Of a DNA stretch of 64,000 nucleotides, positions 17,701 through 27,282 are shown piece after piece. The notes under the pieces were generated by a model. It did not search any database. It had not been told where the DNA came from and was given only the letters and a program-made list of their open reading frames with translations. This DNA is from JABDQW01 sp942492025 (GTDB lineage Bacteria > Pseudomonadota > Gammaproteobacteria > SZUA-229). Within the stretch, counting starts at the first letter, position 1. Every line of letters begins with the position of its first letter. The stretch spans positions 310,001-374,000 of the forward strand of contig CALODJ010000004.1 of the NCBI GenBank assembly GCA_942492025.1, in the 5' to 3' direction. The position numbers and the translations under genes were made by a program.

Positions 17701-19016
17701 GCTCCGGCGAGTTGGGTGTTGTCGACGAGCATGGCCGTGAACGGGAACGTTACAAAGTACCGTACGGCGCGGTGATTTCGGTGGCTGAAGGCGGCGAAGT
17801 TGAGTCTGGTCAGATCGTTGCGAACTGGGACCCGCATACGCATCCGATTATCACCGAGGTTGCGGGCAAGGTGAAGTTCACCGATTTCACTGAAGGCGTC
17901 AGTGTGCAGAAGGAAACCGATGAAATCACCGGGTTGTCATCCGTTGTCGTGATTGATCCGAAACAGCGCCCCAGCGCAGGCAAGGACATGCGCCCGCTGA
18001 TTACCCTGGTCGATGACAAGGGTGAGGATCTGTGCATTGCCGGTACCGAGATCCCTGCGCGCTACTTCCTGCCGTCCGGTGCAATCATCAACATCCAGGA
18101 CGGCAGCTCTGTCGCGATCGGTGACGTCATCGCACGTATACCTCAGGAATCGAGTAAAACCCGTGACATCACAGGTGGTCTGCCGCGTGTTGCCGACCTG
18201 TTCGAAGCGCGCAGGCCGAAAGAATCAGCCATCATGGCCGAGACCACCGGCACCGCCAGCTTCGGCAAGGAAACCAAGGGTAAACAGCGACTGATTATTA
18301 CGCGTGAAAATAATGAGACCGTCGAATCACTGATCCCGAAATGGCGTCATATCAACGTGTTTGAAGGTGAGCACGTGGAGCAGGGTGAAGTCATCGCCGA
18401 TGGAGAGCTCAACCCGCATGATATTCTGCGCTTGCTGGGCACTGAGGCGCTGTCAGAGTATCTGGTCAAGGAAATTCAGGACGTTTATCGTTTACAGGGT
18501 GTGAAAATCAACGACAAGCATATTGAAGTGGTCATCCGCCAGATGCTGCGCAAGGTTGAAATCATCGATGGTGCAGACTCCAGCTATCTCAAAGGCGAGA
18601 TCGTTGAACGCTCCAGTATCGTTGAAGAAAATGAAAAACTGGAAGCGATAGGCAAAACCCCTGCGGTTTATGAGCAGATCCTGCTCGGTATCACCAAGGG
18701 ATCGCTGGTTACTGAGTCGTTCATTTCGGCGGCCTCATTCCAGGAGACCACGCGCGTGCTCACCGAAGCCGCTGTTCGTGGCAGCAATGACAGCCTGCGC
18801 GGATTGAAGGAAAACGTCATCGTTGGTCGCCTGATCCCGGCAGGCACAGGACTTGCCTACCACGAAGAGCGTCGCCGTCGCCGCACCGCGGCACTGGAGG
18901 AAGCCTTCCACACTGAGGAAGAGCTGGCCGCTGAAGCGGAAAAAGCCGCCGCGGTTGAGGCTGAAGATGCCGAAGCACCGACTGATTCAGTCGGACAAAC
19001 CGAGCCACAGGCTTAG
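14769..19016 (+). CDS. rpoC: DNA-directed RNA polymerase subunit beta'
   Basis: The catalytic subunit. The start is TTG 14769, with GGGAG eight bases upstream, and it matches the E. coli N-terminus KDLLK. The first zinc site has C70 and C72 plus the CEKC pair, and the Mg-binding NADFDGD is at 458-464. The second zinc site CYGRDLARG and the trigger-loop region MRTFHIGGAASRAA are present. It has 1415 residues, with a short Glu/Ala-rich C-terminal tail. The use of TTG may lower initiation relative to rpoB. Confidence 0.99.
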   Translation: MKDLLKLIKQQSSEEDFDSIRISLASPQMIHSWSFGEVKKPETINYRTFKPERDGLFCAKIFGPVKDYECLCGKYKRLKHRGVVCEKCGVEVTQSKVRRERMGHIDLASPVAHIWFLKSLPSRIGLLLDMTLREIERILYFEAFVVIDPGLTTLEKGQLLTDDTYLEAIEEHGDEFDARMGAEAIYEMLTSINLEREAAQIREDMGATKSETKLKRLAKRLKLVESFQLSGNRPEWMIMTVLPVLPPDLRPLVPLDGGRFATSDLNDLYRRVINRNNRLRRLLELYAPDIIVRNEKRMLQESVDALLDNGRRGRAITGTNKRPLKSLADMIKGKQGRFRQNLLGKRVDYSGRSVIVVGPTLKLHQCGLPKKMSLELFKPFIFNKLLRRGLATTIKAAKKLVEKEGTEVWDILEQVIREHPVMLNRAPTLHRLGIQAFEPVLIEGKAIQLHPLVCTAFNADFDGDQMAVHVPLSIEAQLETRALMMSTNNILSPASGEPIIVPSQDIVLGLYYMTRESINAPGEGMAFADIDEVHRARESGAAHLQAKCKARVREVVFDHEGNPLERRIIVDTTVGRAMLSEILPEGLPFELVNRDLNKKAISNLINACYRQVGLKETVIFADQLMYTGFRYSTRAGVSIAIDDMVIPEEKEAILGAAETEVKEIQDQYSSGLVTNGERYNKVVDIWSHANDAVAKAMMDKLGTEEVLDAEGQKVRQTSFNNIFIMADSGARGSAAQIRQLAGMRGLMAKPDGSIIETPITANFREGLNVLQYFISTHGARKGLADTALKTANSGYLTRRLVDVAQDLVVVNDDCGTENGLLMQPIIEGGDVVMPLNELVLGRVVAVDVVRAGTDEVVVPAGTFLDEQWVEQLEALGVDEMLVRSVITCENTHGICAKCYGRDLARGHIVNKGEAIGVIAAQSIGEPGTQLTMRTFHIGGAASRAASASNIAVKNKGSVRLHHIKVVEQANGNLVAVSRSGELGVVDEHGRERERYKVPYGAVISVAEGGEVESGQIVANWDPHTHPIITEVAGKVKFTDFTEGVSVQKETDEITGLSSVVVIDPKQRPSAGKDMRPLITLVDDKGEDLCIAGTEIPARYFLPSGAIINIQDGSSVAIGDVIARIPQESSKTRDITGGLPRVADLFEARRPKESAIMAETTGTASFGKETKGKQRLIITRENNETVESLIPKWRHINVFEGEHVEQGEVIADGELNPHDILRLLGTEALSEYLVKEIQDVYRLQGVKINDKHIEVVIRQMLRKVEIIDGADSSYLKGEIVERSSIVEENEKLEAIGKTPAVYEQILLGITKGSLVTESFISAASFQETTRVLTEAAVRGSNDSLRGLKENVIVGRLIPAGTGLAYHEERRRRRTAALEEAFHTEEELAAEAEKAAAVEAEDAEAPTDSVGQTEPQA

Positions 19017-19062
19017 CAGGACGCCTGACGCGCAATATGCGCCAAGCTTTTATCAAGTGCGA

Positions 19063-19100
19063 GCAACCGCCCGTTTTCGCAGCGGGCGGTTGCATGTTTT
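19063..19100 (+). terminator. Rho-independent terminator after rpoBC
   Basis: The perfect 11-bp stem GCAACCGCCCG (19063-19073) / CGGGCGGTTGC (19083-19093) is followed by ATGTTTT. It ends the beta operon just ahead of the str promoter. Confidence 0.82.
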
Positions 19101-19124
19101 AGCGGCCGAATACTGGCGTATTGC

Positions 19125-19153
19125 TTGACAGGGCAACATGCTGGGCATAGAAT
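19125..19153 (+). promoter_or_regulatory. str operon promoter (upstream of rpsL)
   Basis: A consensus -35 TTGACA (19125-19130), 17-bp spacer, and -10 TAGAAT (19148-19153), followed by a GC-containing discriminator. It is the clearest sigma-70 promoter in the window, sitting between the rpoC terminator and rpsL. Confidence 0.85.
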
Positions 19154-19252
19154 TGCGCCTCTTTTACGCAGGCCCCTTGGGCCTGCTGTTTGTTTTGAGC
19201 CACGGGAAACCTGCCAAATGCCTGTGTCACACAGGTTTGGAGATAATGTCAA

Positions 19253-19627
19253 ATGACAACAGTTAACCAGTTGGTGCGCAAACCTCGACAGAGCAAGCGG
19301 ACCAAAAGTAATGTACCTGCACTGGAAGCATCGCCACAGAAACGCGGTGTTTGCACGCGTGTGTATACCACCACCCCGAAAAAACCTAACTCGGCGATGC
19401 GTAAAGTAGCGCGTGTACGCCTGACTAATGGTTTTGAGGTGAGCAGTTACATCGGTGGTGAGGGCCATAACCTGCAGGAGCACTCGGTTGTGCTGATCCG
19501 GGGTGGTCGTGTGAAAGACTTGCCGGGTGTGCGCTATCATGTCGTGCGCGGTTCGCTGGATACCCAGGGTGTCGATAATCGCAAGCAGGGCCGCTCCAAA
19601 TACGGCGTCAAAAGACCCAAAGGTTAA
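19253..19627 (+). CDS. rpsL: 30S ribosomal protein S12
   Basis: The decoding-centre protein. It has 124 residues. The streptomycin-determining segment TTPKKPNSAMRKVARVRL and the GGRVKDLPGVRYH loop have wild-type lysines, so no streptomycin-resistance mutation is seen. Only 12 bp separate it from rpsG. Confidence 0.99.
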   Translation: MTTVNQLVRKPRQSKRTKSNVPALEASPQKRGVCTRVYTTTPKKPNSAMRKVARVRLTNGFEVSSYIGGEGHNLQEHSVVLIRGGRVKDLPGVRYHVVRGSLDTQGVDNRKQGRSKYGVKRPKG

Positions 19628-19639
19628 GGGGTAAGGTTC

Positions 19640-20110
19640 ATGTCCAGAAGAAGAGAAGTTCCCAAGCGCGAAATATTGCCCGATCCAAAGTTTGGTAGTA
19701 CGCAGATTACCAAATTCGTCAACATGATCATGAAGAGCGGCAAGAAATCCACGGCCGAGTCGATCATGTACAATGCGCTCGATACAATCGGTCAGAGATC
19801 ACAGGGCGATTCCCTGGAAGTGCTCGATCAGGCCCTTGAAAATGTCAGCCCGATGGTTGAGGTAAAATCTCGCCGCGTCGGCGGCGCCACCTATCAGGTG
19901 CCGGTTGAGGTGCGTGCTGACCGTCGCGTCACCCTTGCGATGCGCTGGATTATTGATGCGGCACGCAAGCGTGGCGAAAAGTCCATGAAACTGAAACTCG
20001 CGGGTGAGTTGCTGGATGCGTCCGAAAACCGGGGCAGTGCCGTGAAGAAGCGTGAAGACACCCATCGAATGGCTGAGGCTAACAAGGCGTTTGCTCACTT
20101 CCGCTGGTAA
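19640..20110 (+). CDS. rpsG: 30S ribosomal protein S7
   Basis: Nucleates folding of the 16S rRNA 3' domain. It has 156 residues, beginning SRRREVPKREILPDP and containing GGATYQVPVEVR. In E. coli S7 represses the str operon through a long rpsL-rpsG spacer; here the spacer is 12 nt, so that site cannot exist in the same form. Confidence 0.99.
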   Translation: MSRRREVPKREILPDPKFGSTQITKFVNMIMKSGKKSTAESIMYNALDTIGQRSQGDSLEVLDQALENVSPMVEVKSRRVGGATYQVPVEVRADRRVTLAMRWIIDAARKRGEKSMKLKLAGELLDASENRGSAVKKREDTHRMAEANKAFAHFRW

Positions 20111-20141
20111 CAGTCACTAGCGGAATCTGAAGAGTTCAGTC

Positions 20142-22241
<2,100 letters not shown>

Positions 22242-22283
22242 TGCATAACAATAGAACAATATGTTTTTACGAGGTAAGCACCA

Positions 22284-23474
22284 GTGTCCAAGGAAAAATT
22301 TGAGAGAACGAAACCCCACGTAAACGTGGGCACAATCGGTCACGTTGACCACGGCAAGACCACGCTGACGGCGGCGCTGACGAAGGTGATGGCGGAGCAG
22401 CAGGGTGGTGAAGTCAAGGCCTTTGATCAGATTGATAACGCCCCGGAAGAGAAAGCGCGCGGTATCACGATTGCGACCTCGCACGTGGAGTACGAGAGCG
22501 GTGCGCGCCACTATGCCCACGTTGACTGCCCGGGCCACGCGGACTACGTGAAGAACATGATTACCGGTGCGGCGCAGATGGACGGCGCGATTCTGGTTTG
22601 TTCGGCGGCCGACGGTCCGATGCCGCAGACGCGCGAGCATATTCTGCTGTCACGCCAGGTGGGTGTGCCCTATATCGTGGTTTACCTGAACAAGGCCGAC
22701 ATGGTGGATGACGCCGAGCTGCTGGAGCTGGTGGAGATGGAAGTGCGCGAGTTGCTGGATGCGTACGAGTTTCCGGGCGACGACACGCCGATCATCACCG
22801 GTTCGGCGCTGAAGGCGCTGGAAGGCGATACCTCGGATATTGGTGCGCCGTCGATCGTGAAGCTGGTAGAAGCGATGGACGAGTACATTCCTGAGCCGGA
22901 GCGTGCGATCGACCAGCCGTTCCTGATGCCGGTGGAAGACGTGTTCTCGATCTCGGGTCGTGGCACGGTAGTGACCGGCCGTATCGAGCGCGGCATTATC
23001 AAGGTGGGCGAGGAAATCGAGATTGTTGGTATCCGCGACACGCAGACGACGACGGTGACGGGTGTGGAGATGTTCCGCAAGCTGCTGGACGAAGGTCAGG
23101 CCGGTGACAACGTGGGTCTGTTGCTGCGCGGCACCAAGCGCGAGGAAGTTGAGCGTGGGCAGGTGTGCTGCAAGCCGAAATCGGTGACCCCGCACACCAA
23201 GTTTGAGTGCGAAGTGTACGTACTGAGCAAGGATGAAGGCGGTCGTCATACCCCGTTCTTCAACAACTACCGTCCCCAGTTTTACTTCCGTACCACGGAC
23301 GTGACCGGCGCCTGTGATTTACCGGAAGGCGTGGAGATGGTGATGCCGGGTGATAACGTGAAGATGACGGTGAGCCTGATCGCGCCGATTGCGATGGAAG
23401 AAGGTCTGCGCTTTGCGATCCGTGAAGGTGGCCGCACCGTCGGTGCGGGCGTGGTCAGCAAGATTATCGAGTAA
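22284..23474 (+). CDS. tufA: Elongation factor Tu, str-operon copy
   Basis: The 396-residue protein is identical to the tufB product. It uses GTG where tufB uses ATG, and the upstream sequences of the two genes are unrelated, so the identity begins at the second base of the start codon. The 3' end differs from tufB in the last codons (TAA stop) and is followed immediately by a near-exact repeat of its own terminal 24 bp, which leads into rpsJ. Confidence 0.98.
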   Translation: MSKEKFERTKPHVNVGTIGHVDHGKTTLTAALTKVMAEQQGGEVKAFDQIDNAPEEKARGITIATSHVEYESGARHYAHVDCPGHADYVKNMITGAAQMDGAILVCSAADGPMPQTREHILLSRQVGVPYIVVYLNKADMVDDAELLELVEMEVRELLDAYEFPGDDTPIITGSALKALEGDTSDIGAPSIVKLVEAMDEYIPEPERAIDQPFLMPVEDVFSISGRGTVVTGRIERGIIKVGEEIEIVGIRDTQTTTVTGVEMFRKLLDEGQAGDNVGLLLRGTKREEVERGQVCCKPKSVTPHTKFECEVYVLSKDEGGRHTPFFNNYRPQFYFRTTDVTGACDLPEGVEMVMPGDNVKMTVSLIAPIAMEEGLRFAIREGGRTVGAGVVSKIIE

Positions 23475-23503
23475 CTATTCAGTAAGATTATCGAGTAACT
23501 ATT
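23456..23503 (+). repeat. 24-bp tandem duplication at the tufA 3' end
   Basis: Copy 1 (23456-23479) contains the last codons of tufA, its TAA stop and CTATT. Copy 2 (23480-23503) repeats this with one change (CAGC to CAGT) and ends exactly at the rpsJ ATG. The rpsJ initiation region is therefore made of duplicated tufA coding sequence. The T in copy 2 matches the tufB sequence at this position. Confidence 0.92.
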
Positions 23504-23821
23504 ATGGCAGCTGCAAATCAACAAATACGCATCAGACTGAAAGCGTTCGATCATCACTTGATCGATAAATCAGCCAGTGAAATCGTCGAAACTGCAAAAA
23601 GAACCGGGGCGCACGTGCGTGGTCCCATCCCGCTGCCGACAAAGATCGAACGTTATACCGTGCTGATTTCTCCGCATGTAAACAAAGATGCGCGCGATCA
23701 GTATGAAATCCGCACGCACAAGCGTCTGCTGGATATTATCGATCCAACCGACAAGACCGTGGATGCGCTGATGAAGCTGGATCTGTCTGCGGGTGTCGAT
23801 GTGCAGATCAAGCTGAATTAG
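23504..23821 (+). CDS. rpsJ: 30S ribosomal protein S10 / NusE
   Basis: A 30S head protein that also binds NusB and NusG in antitermination complexes. It has 105 residues, with IRIRLKAFDHHLIDKSA and IPLPTKIERYTVL motifs. It sits directly after tufA and is followed by a terminator-like hairpin and a 358-bp gap, so it appears to belong to the str transcript and not to the S10 transcript. The Shine-Dalgarno is weak (only GAG at -9). Confidence 0.98.
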   Translation: MAAANQQIRIRLKAFDHHLIDKSASEIVETAKRTGAHVRGPIPLPTKIERYTVLISPHVNKDARDQYEIRTHKRLLDIIDPTDKTVDALMKLDLSAGVDVQIKLN

Positions 23822-23830
23822 CTATTTTAA

Positions 23831-23866
23831 GTGCTGGCTGAAAATGTTTTCGGCCAGTACTTGTTT
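23831..23866 (+). terminator. Hairpin after rpsJ (probable end of str transcript)
   Basis: GTGCTGGCTGAAA pairs with TTTTCGGCCAGTAC (23831-23860, with two G-U pairs), followed by TTGTTT. It starts nine bases after the rpsJ stop. The trailing T-rich hexamer doubles as a candidate -35 for the next promoter. Confidence 0.65.
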
Positions 23867-23890
23867 AGTCGGTATTAAATCCTGTATAAT
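23861..23890 (+). promoter_or_regulatory. Candidate S10 operon promoter, downstream of rpsJ
   Basis: TTGTTT (23861-23866), an 18-bp spacer and a perfect TATAAT (23885-23890), followed by a GCGCGGGC discriminator. It would drive rplC onward with a leader of about 280 nt. The long leader holds no supported gene. Confidence 0.6.
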
Positions 23891-24125
23891 GCGCGGGCTT
23901 TGTTGCAGGGTATACGGTAGAGCTCTTGAGCGGCTTTCACTGTATTGGCCCCGGCGCAAAATTTCTTATTATCGTAAGTCCTTGACAAGCACGCCTGTTC
24001 GGGTGTTTCTGGATACTGCGAAAACTTAAGGTCGAGTAGCTGCGTACCAGTGTAGCCGGTCTCGAGAGAGCGATTTTAATATGACATCGTGGATCCCATG
24101 CCTTGCGTTTGGGCGCGGTGAACTG

Positions 24126-24162
24126 ACTGGTTTTTCTCTGTTATGAGAAACCAGTTTTTTTT
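24126..24162 (+). terminator. Attenuator-like terminator just before rplC
   Basis: ACTGGTTT..CTC (24126-24138) pairs with GAGAAACCAGT (24145-24155), followed by eight T residues, ending 17 bp before the rplC ATG. A full intrinsic terminator in the leader of an r-protein operon implies conditional read-through. In E. coli the equivalent S10-leader terminator is controlled by L4, which here is encoded by the second gene downstream. Confidence 0.75.
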
Positions 24163-24179
24163 ATTGAGCGGGAATCATC

Positions 24180-24818
24180 ATGGCTATTGGAGTTGTGGGT
24201 AGAAAAGCGGGTATGACGCGCATCTTTACTGAAGATGGTGTCTCTATCCCTGTTAGCGTTGTTGAAGTGTTGCCGAACCGCATTACCCAGATAAAGACAA
24301 CTGATACGGATGGCTACCAGGCCGTCCAGGTCACCACGGGTTCGCGCCGTGCGGCGCGTGTCACCAAGTCGATGGCGGGGCACTTTGCCAAGGCGGGTGT
24401 CGAGTCAGGTCGTGGCTTATGGGAGTTCCGGGTAGAAGGAGACGAGGCGGCCGAGATGGAAATAGGCGGTGAAATCAATGTTGGCATGTTTGAGGCCGGA
24501 CAGAAAATCGATGTGATTGGCCGCAGCATAGGTAAAGGCTTTCAGGGTGGTATCAAACGCCACAATTTTTCCTCACAGGATATGTCGCACGGCAACTCGA
24601 TTTCGCACCGCTCAAATGGCTCAATCGGGATGTGTCAGACACCGGGTCGTGTGATAAAGGGTAAGAAAATGTCGGGTCACATGGGTAACGTCAGGACAAC
24701 GACTCAATCACTGGAGCTGGTTCGTGTTGATCAAGAGCGCGGCTTGCTGTTGATCAAGGGCTCGATTCCAGGCGCCAAAGGTGGCGATGTCATCATCAAG
24801 CCTGCGGTGAAAGCCTGA
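24180..24818 (+). CDS. rplC: 50S ribosomal protein L3
   Basis: Binds near the 23S rRNA 3' end and initiates 50S assembly. It has 212 residues, with IGVVGRKAGMTRIFTEDG at the start, the GKGFQGGIKRHNF loop and the Gln-methylation region TPGRVIKGKKMSGHMG. It is the first gene after the leader/attenuator. GAGCGGGA provides the Shine-Dalgarno. Confidence 0.98.
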   Translation: MAIGVVGRKAGMTRIFTEDGVSIPVSVVEVLPNRITQIKTTDTDGYQAVQVTTGSRRAARVTKSMAGHFAKAGVESGRGLWEFRVEGDEAAEMEIGGEINVGMFEAGQKIDVIGRSIGKGFQGGIKRHNFSSQDMSHGNSISHRSNGSIGMCQTPGRVIKGKKMSGHMGNVRTTTQSLELVRVDQERGLLLIKGSIPGAKGGDVIIKPAVKA

Positions 24819-24859
24819 GCCGCTGGTTAATCAAGAGTTAATTAAAAGTAGAGACAACG

Positions 24860-25465
24860 ATGGATCTGCAGTTACATAACAGTCAAGAAAAGGTTGCCGT
24901 ATCTGATGCGGTATTTGCTGCCGATTATAAAGAAAGTCTGGTTCATCAGCTGGTGACTGCGTACATGGCTGCCGGCCGTGCGGGTACCAAGGCGCAGAAA
25001 AACCGCTCCGCTGTCAAAGGCGGAGGTGCAAAGCCATGGCGTCAAAAAGGGACGGGGCGTGCGCGTGCCGGAACCATACGCAGCCCGATATGGCGCAGCG
25101 GCGGTGTTACCTTTGCAGCTCAACCGCGCGATTATGCGCAGAAAGTCAATCGCAAGATGTATCGGGCCGGTATCCGCTCGATTCTGTCCGAACTGGCGCG
25201 TCAGGAGCGATTGATCGTTGTAGAAGACATTGCTGTTGATGCGCCGAAGACCAAGCAGTTGCTCGGCAAACTTGCAGACCTGGGTGTCAGCAGGACATTG
25301 ATCGTAACAGAGACAGGCGATGAAAAACTGTACCTGTCGGCGCGCAATCTGCCTTATGTGGAAGTCAGTGATGTAGCTGGATTGAATCCGGTGAACCTGG
25401 TCCGCTATGAACACGTTGTCATTACGGTGGGATCCGTTCGCGCTATCGAAGAGTGGTTATCATGA
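24860..25465 (+). CDS. rplD: 50S ribosomal protein L4
   Basis: A 50S exit-tunnel protein that, in E. coli, represses the S10 operon both by attenuation and at translation. It has 201 residues. The tunnel loop with KPWRQKGTGRARAGTIRSP, where macrolide-resistance changes map, is wild-type in character. The stop overlaps the rplW start (ATGA). Confidence 0.98.
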   Translation: MDLQLHNSQEKVAVSDAVFAADYKESLVHQLVTAYMAAGRAGTKAQKNRSAVKGGGAKPWRQKGTGRARAGTIRSPIWRSGGVTFAAQPRDYAQKVNRKMYRAGIRSILSELARQERLIVVEDIAVDAPKTKQLLGKLADLGVSRTLIVTETGDEKLYLSARNLPYVEVSDVAGLNPVNLVRYEHVVITVGSVRAIEEWLS

Positions 25466-25758
25466 ATCAGGAACGTATGTATCAAATTCTGTTAGCGCCC
25501 CATGTGTCTGAGAAAGGCACGTTAATGGCGGACGAGAACAATCAGCATGTGTTCAAAGTCGCACTGGATGCGAGCAAAACAGAAGTGAAGCAGGCTGTGG
25601 AAGAATTGTTCAAGGTCAAGGTCGACAAAATCCGAATCCTGAACGTAAAAGGCAAGGCAAAACGTTTTGGTAATCGTCTGGGTCAGCGTTCGGATGTGCG
25701 TAAAGCCTATGTAACGCTGAAGCCTGACAATGATATTGATTTTGCAGGCACGCACTAG
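25462..25758 (+). CDS. rplW: 50S ribosomal protein L23
   Basis: Sits at the tunnel exit and docks trigger factor and SRP. ATG 25462, overlapping the rplD stop as ATGA, gives 98 residues beginning MNQERMYQILLAPHVSEK, matching the family start; a GTG nine bases upstream would lie inside rplD. Confidence 0.97.
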   Translation: MNQERMYQILLAPHVSEKGTLMADENNQHVFKVALDASKTEVKQAVEELFKVKVDKIRILNVKGKAKRFGNRLGQRSDVRKAYVTLKPDNDIDFAGTH

Positions 25759-25783
25759 GATTAATTATTAGGGGCTCGAAGAA

Positions 25784-26611
25784 ATGGCACTGGTAAAAAC
25801 AAAGCCGACTTCTCCTGGACGCAGGTATGTCGTCAAGATTGTAAACAGCGGCTTGCACAAGGGTGCTCCACTGCGCTCGCTAACCGAAAGCAAAAGCAAG
25901 AGCGGTGGACGTAACAATAAGGGTCGCATAACCACGCGTCACGTTGGTGGTGGCCACAAGCAGGCCTATCGGATCATAGATTTTAAGCGTGACAAGGACG
26001 GTATTCCTGCGCGTGTTGAAAGGATCGAGTATGATCCGAACAGAAGCGCGAACATTGCTTTGCTGAGCTATCAGGACGGCGAGCGCCGCTACATCATTGC
26101 GCCAAAAGGCATCAATGCGGGTTCGATTTTGCAGTCGGGTACCGATGCTGCCATTAAGCCGGGTAACTGCCTGCCGCTGGCCAATATTCCCGTCGGTACC
26201 CAGGTACACTGCATCGAGATGAAACCAGGCAAGGGTGCGCAAATTGCAAGGGGCGCCGGTGCTTCAGCGCAGTTGCTGGCCCGTGAGGGTATCTACGCAA
26301 CTCTGCGCTTGCGTTCAGGTGAAATGCGCAAGATCCATGTGAACTGCCGGGCAACCATCGGTGAAGTTGGAAATACCGAACATGGTTTGCGTTCGCTGGG
26401 AAAGGCAGGTGCATCGCGCTGGCGCGGCGTTCGCCCGACCGTTCGCGGCGTGGTCATGAACCCGGTCGATCACCCGCATGGTGGTGGTGAAGGTAGAACG
26501 TCAGGTGGCCGGCATCCGGTATCGCCCTGGGGTGTGCCAACCAAGGGTTACAGAACGCGCAGTAACAAGCGTACAGACGGTATGATTGTGCGCCGTCGCT
26601 TCAAGCGTTGA
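25784..26611 (+). CDS. rplB: 50S ribosomal protein L2
   Basis: Essential for subunit association and for the peptidyl-transferase centre. It has 275 residues, with RNNKGRITTRHVGGGHKQAYR and the conserved MNPVDHPHGGGEGR loop containing the key histidine. Confidence 0.99.
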   Translation: MALVKTKPTSPGRRYVVKIVNSGLHKGAPLRSLTESKSKSGGRNNKGRITTRHVGGGHKQAYRIIDFKRDKDGIPARVERIEYDPNRSANIALLSYQDGERRYIIAPKGINAGSILQSGTDAAIKPGNCLPLANIPVGTQVHCIEMKPGKGAQIARGAGASAQLLAREGIYATLRLRSGEMRKIHVNCRATIGEVGNTEHGLRSLGKAGASRWRGVRPTVRGVVMNPVDHPHGGGEGRTSGGRHPVSPWGVPTKGYRTRSNKRTDGMIVRRRFKR

Positions 26612-26659
26612 TTTAGGCAGAATCAGGCTAAACAGACTTAGAGATTCGGGAGTATACAA

Positions 26660-26932
26660 GTGCCACGCTCATTGAAAAAAGGTCCATTTATTGATCATCA
26701 CCTGATGAACAAGGTAAACACGGCCGTGGAAAACAGAGATCGCAAACCGATAAAGACCTGGTCGCGACGTTCTACAGTGTTCCCGGAAATGGTGGGCCTG
26801 ACAATTGCAGTTCACAATGGCAGGCAACATGTGCCGGTTCTGATTAACGAGAATATGGTTGGCCATAAACTGGGTGAGTTTGCACTCAGTCGCACCTACA
26901 AAGGCCATGCCGCAGACCGAAAAGCGAAGTAG
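26660..26932 (+). CDS. rpsS: 30S ribosomal protein S19
   Basis: A 30S head protein that contacts the A-site finger. It has 90 residues, starting at GTG 26660 with the family N-terminus PRSLKKGPFIDHHL; GHKLGEFALSRTYKGHA is near the C-terminus. It ends six bases before rplV. Confidence 0.98.
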   Translation: MPRSLKKGPFIDHHLMNKVNTAVENRDRKPIKTWSRRSTVFPEMVGLTIAVHNGRQHVPVLINENMVGHKLGEFALSRTYKGHAADRKAK

Positions 26933-26938
26933 TCAATT

Positions 26939-27271
26939 ATGGAAGTTACAGCTAAACACAGATTTGCTCGTATCTCACCGCAGAAATGTCGCCTGGTGGC
27001 TGATCAGATACGTGGCCTGCCGGTGGAAGATGCCCTGAACTCACTGACATTCGGTACAACAAAATCGGCCGCCATCATGAAAAAGGTGCTTGAGTCAGCC
27101 ATTGCCAATGCTGAACACAATGAAGGTGCAGATATCGATGAGCTGAAAGTATCTCGTGTCTTCGTCGATGAGGGCCCGGTAATGAAACGACTAGAAGCAC
27201 GCGCCAAAGGCCGTGCTAACAGAATTTTAAAGCGCACCAGTCACATTACCGTGTCAGTGGCTGACAGATAA
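26939..27271 (+). CDS. rplV: 50S ribosomal protein L22
   Basis: Lines the exit tunnel with L4. It has 110 residues, with RISPQKCRLVADQIRG and the tunnel hairpin DEGPVMKRLEARAKGRANRI intact. It is followed 11 bp later by rpsC. Confidence 0.98.
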   Translation: MEVTAKHRFARISPQKCRLVADQIRGLPVEDALNSLTFGTTKSAAIMKKVLESAIANAEHNEGADIDELKVSRVFVDEGPVMKRLEARAKGRANRILKRTSHITVSVADR

Positions 27272-27282
27272 GAGAGATTGTA

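Noticed and set aside
16965..17843. A 292-codon frame antisense to rpoC
   Set aside because: It lies entirely within a highly conserved coding region on the other strand and has no family resemblance or start signal.
22650..23249. Long minus-strand open frames opposite the tuf genes (also 5871-6470)
   Set aside because: They are antisense shadows caused by the GC-biased codon pattern of tuf; the same frame recurs because the two genes are identical. No Shine-Dalgarno and His/Arg-biased composition.
23982..23987. TTGACA in the rplC leader as a second promoter
   Set aside because: No acceptable -10 hexamer lies 16-18 bp downstream.
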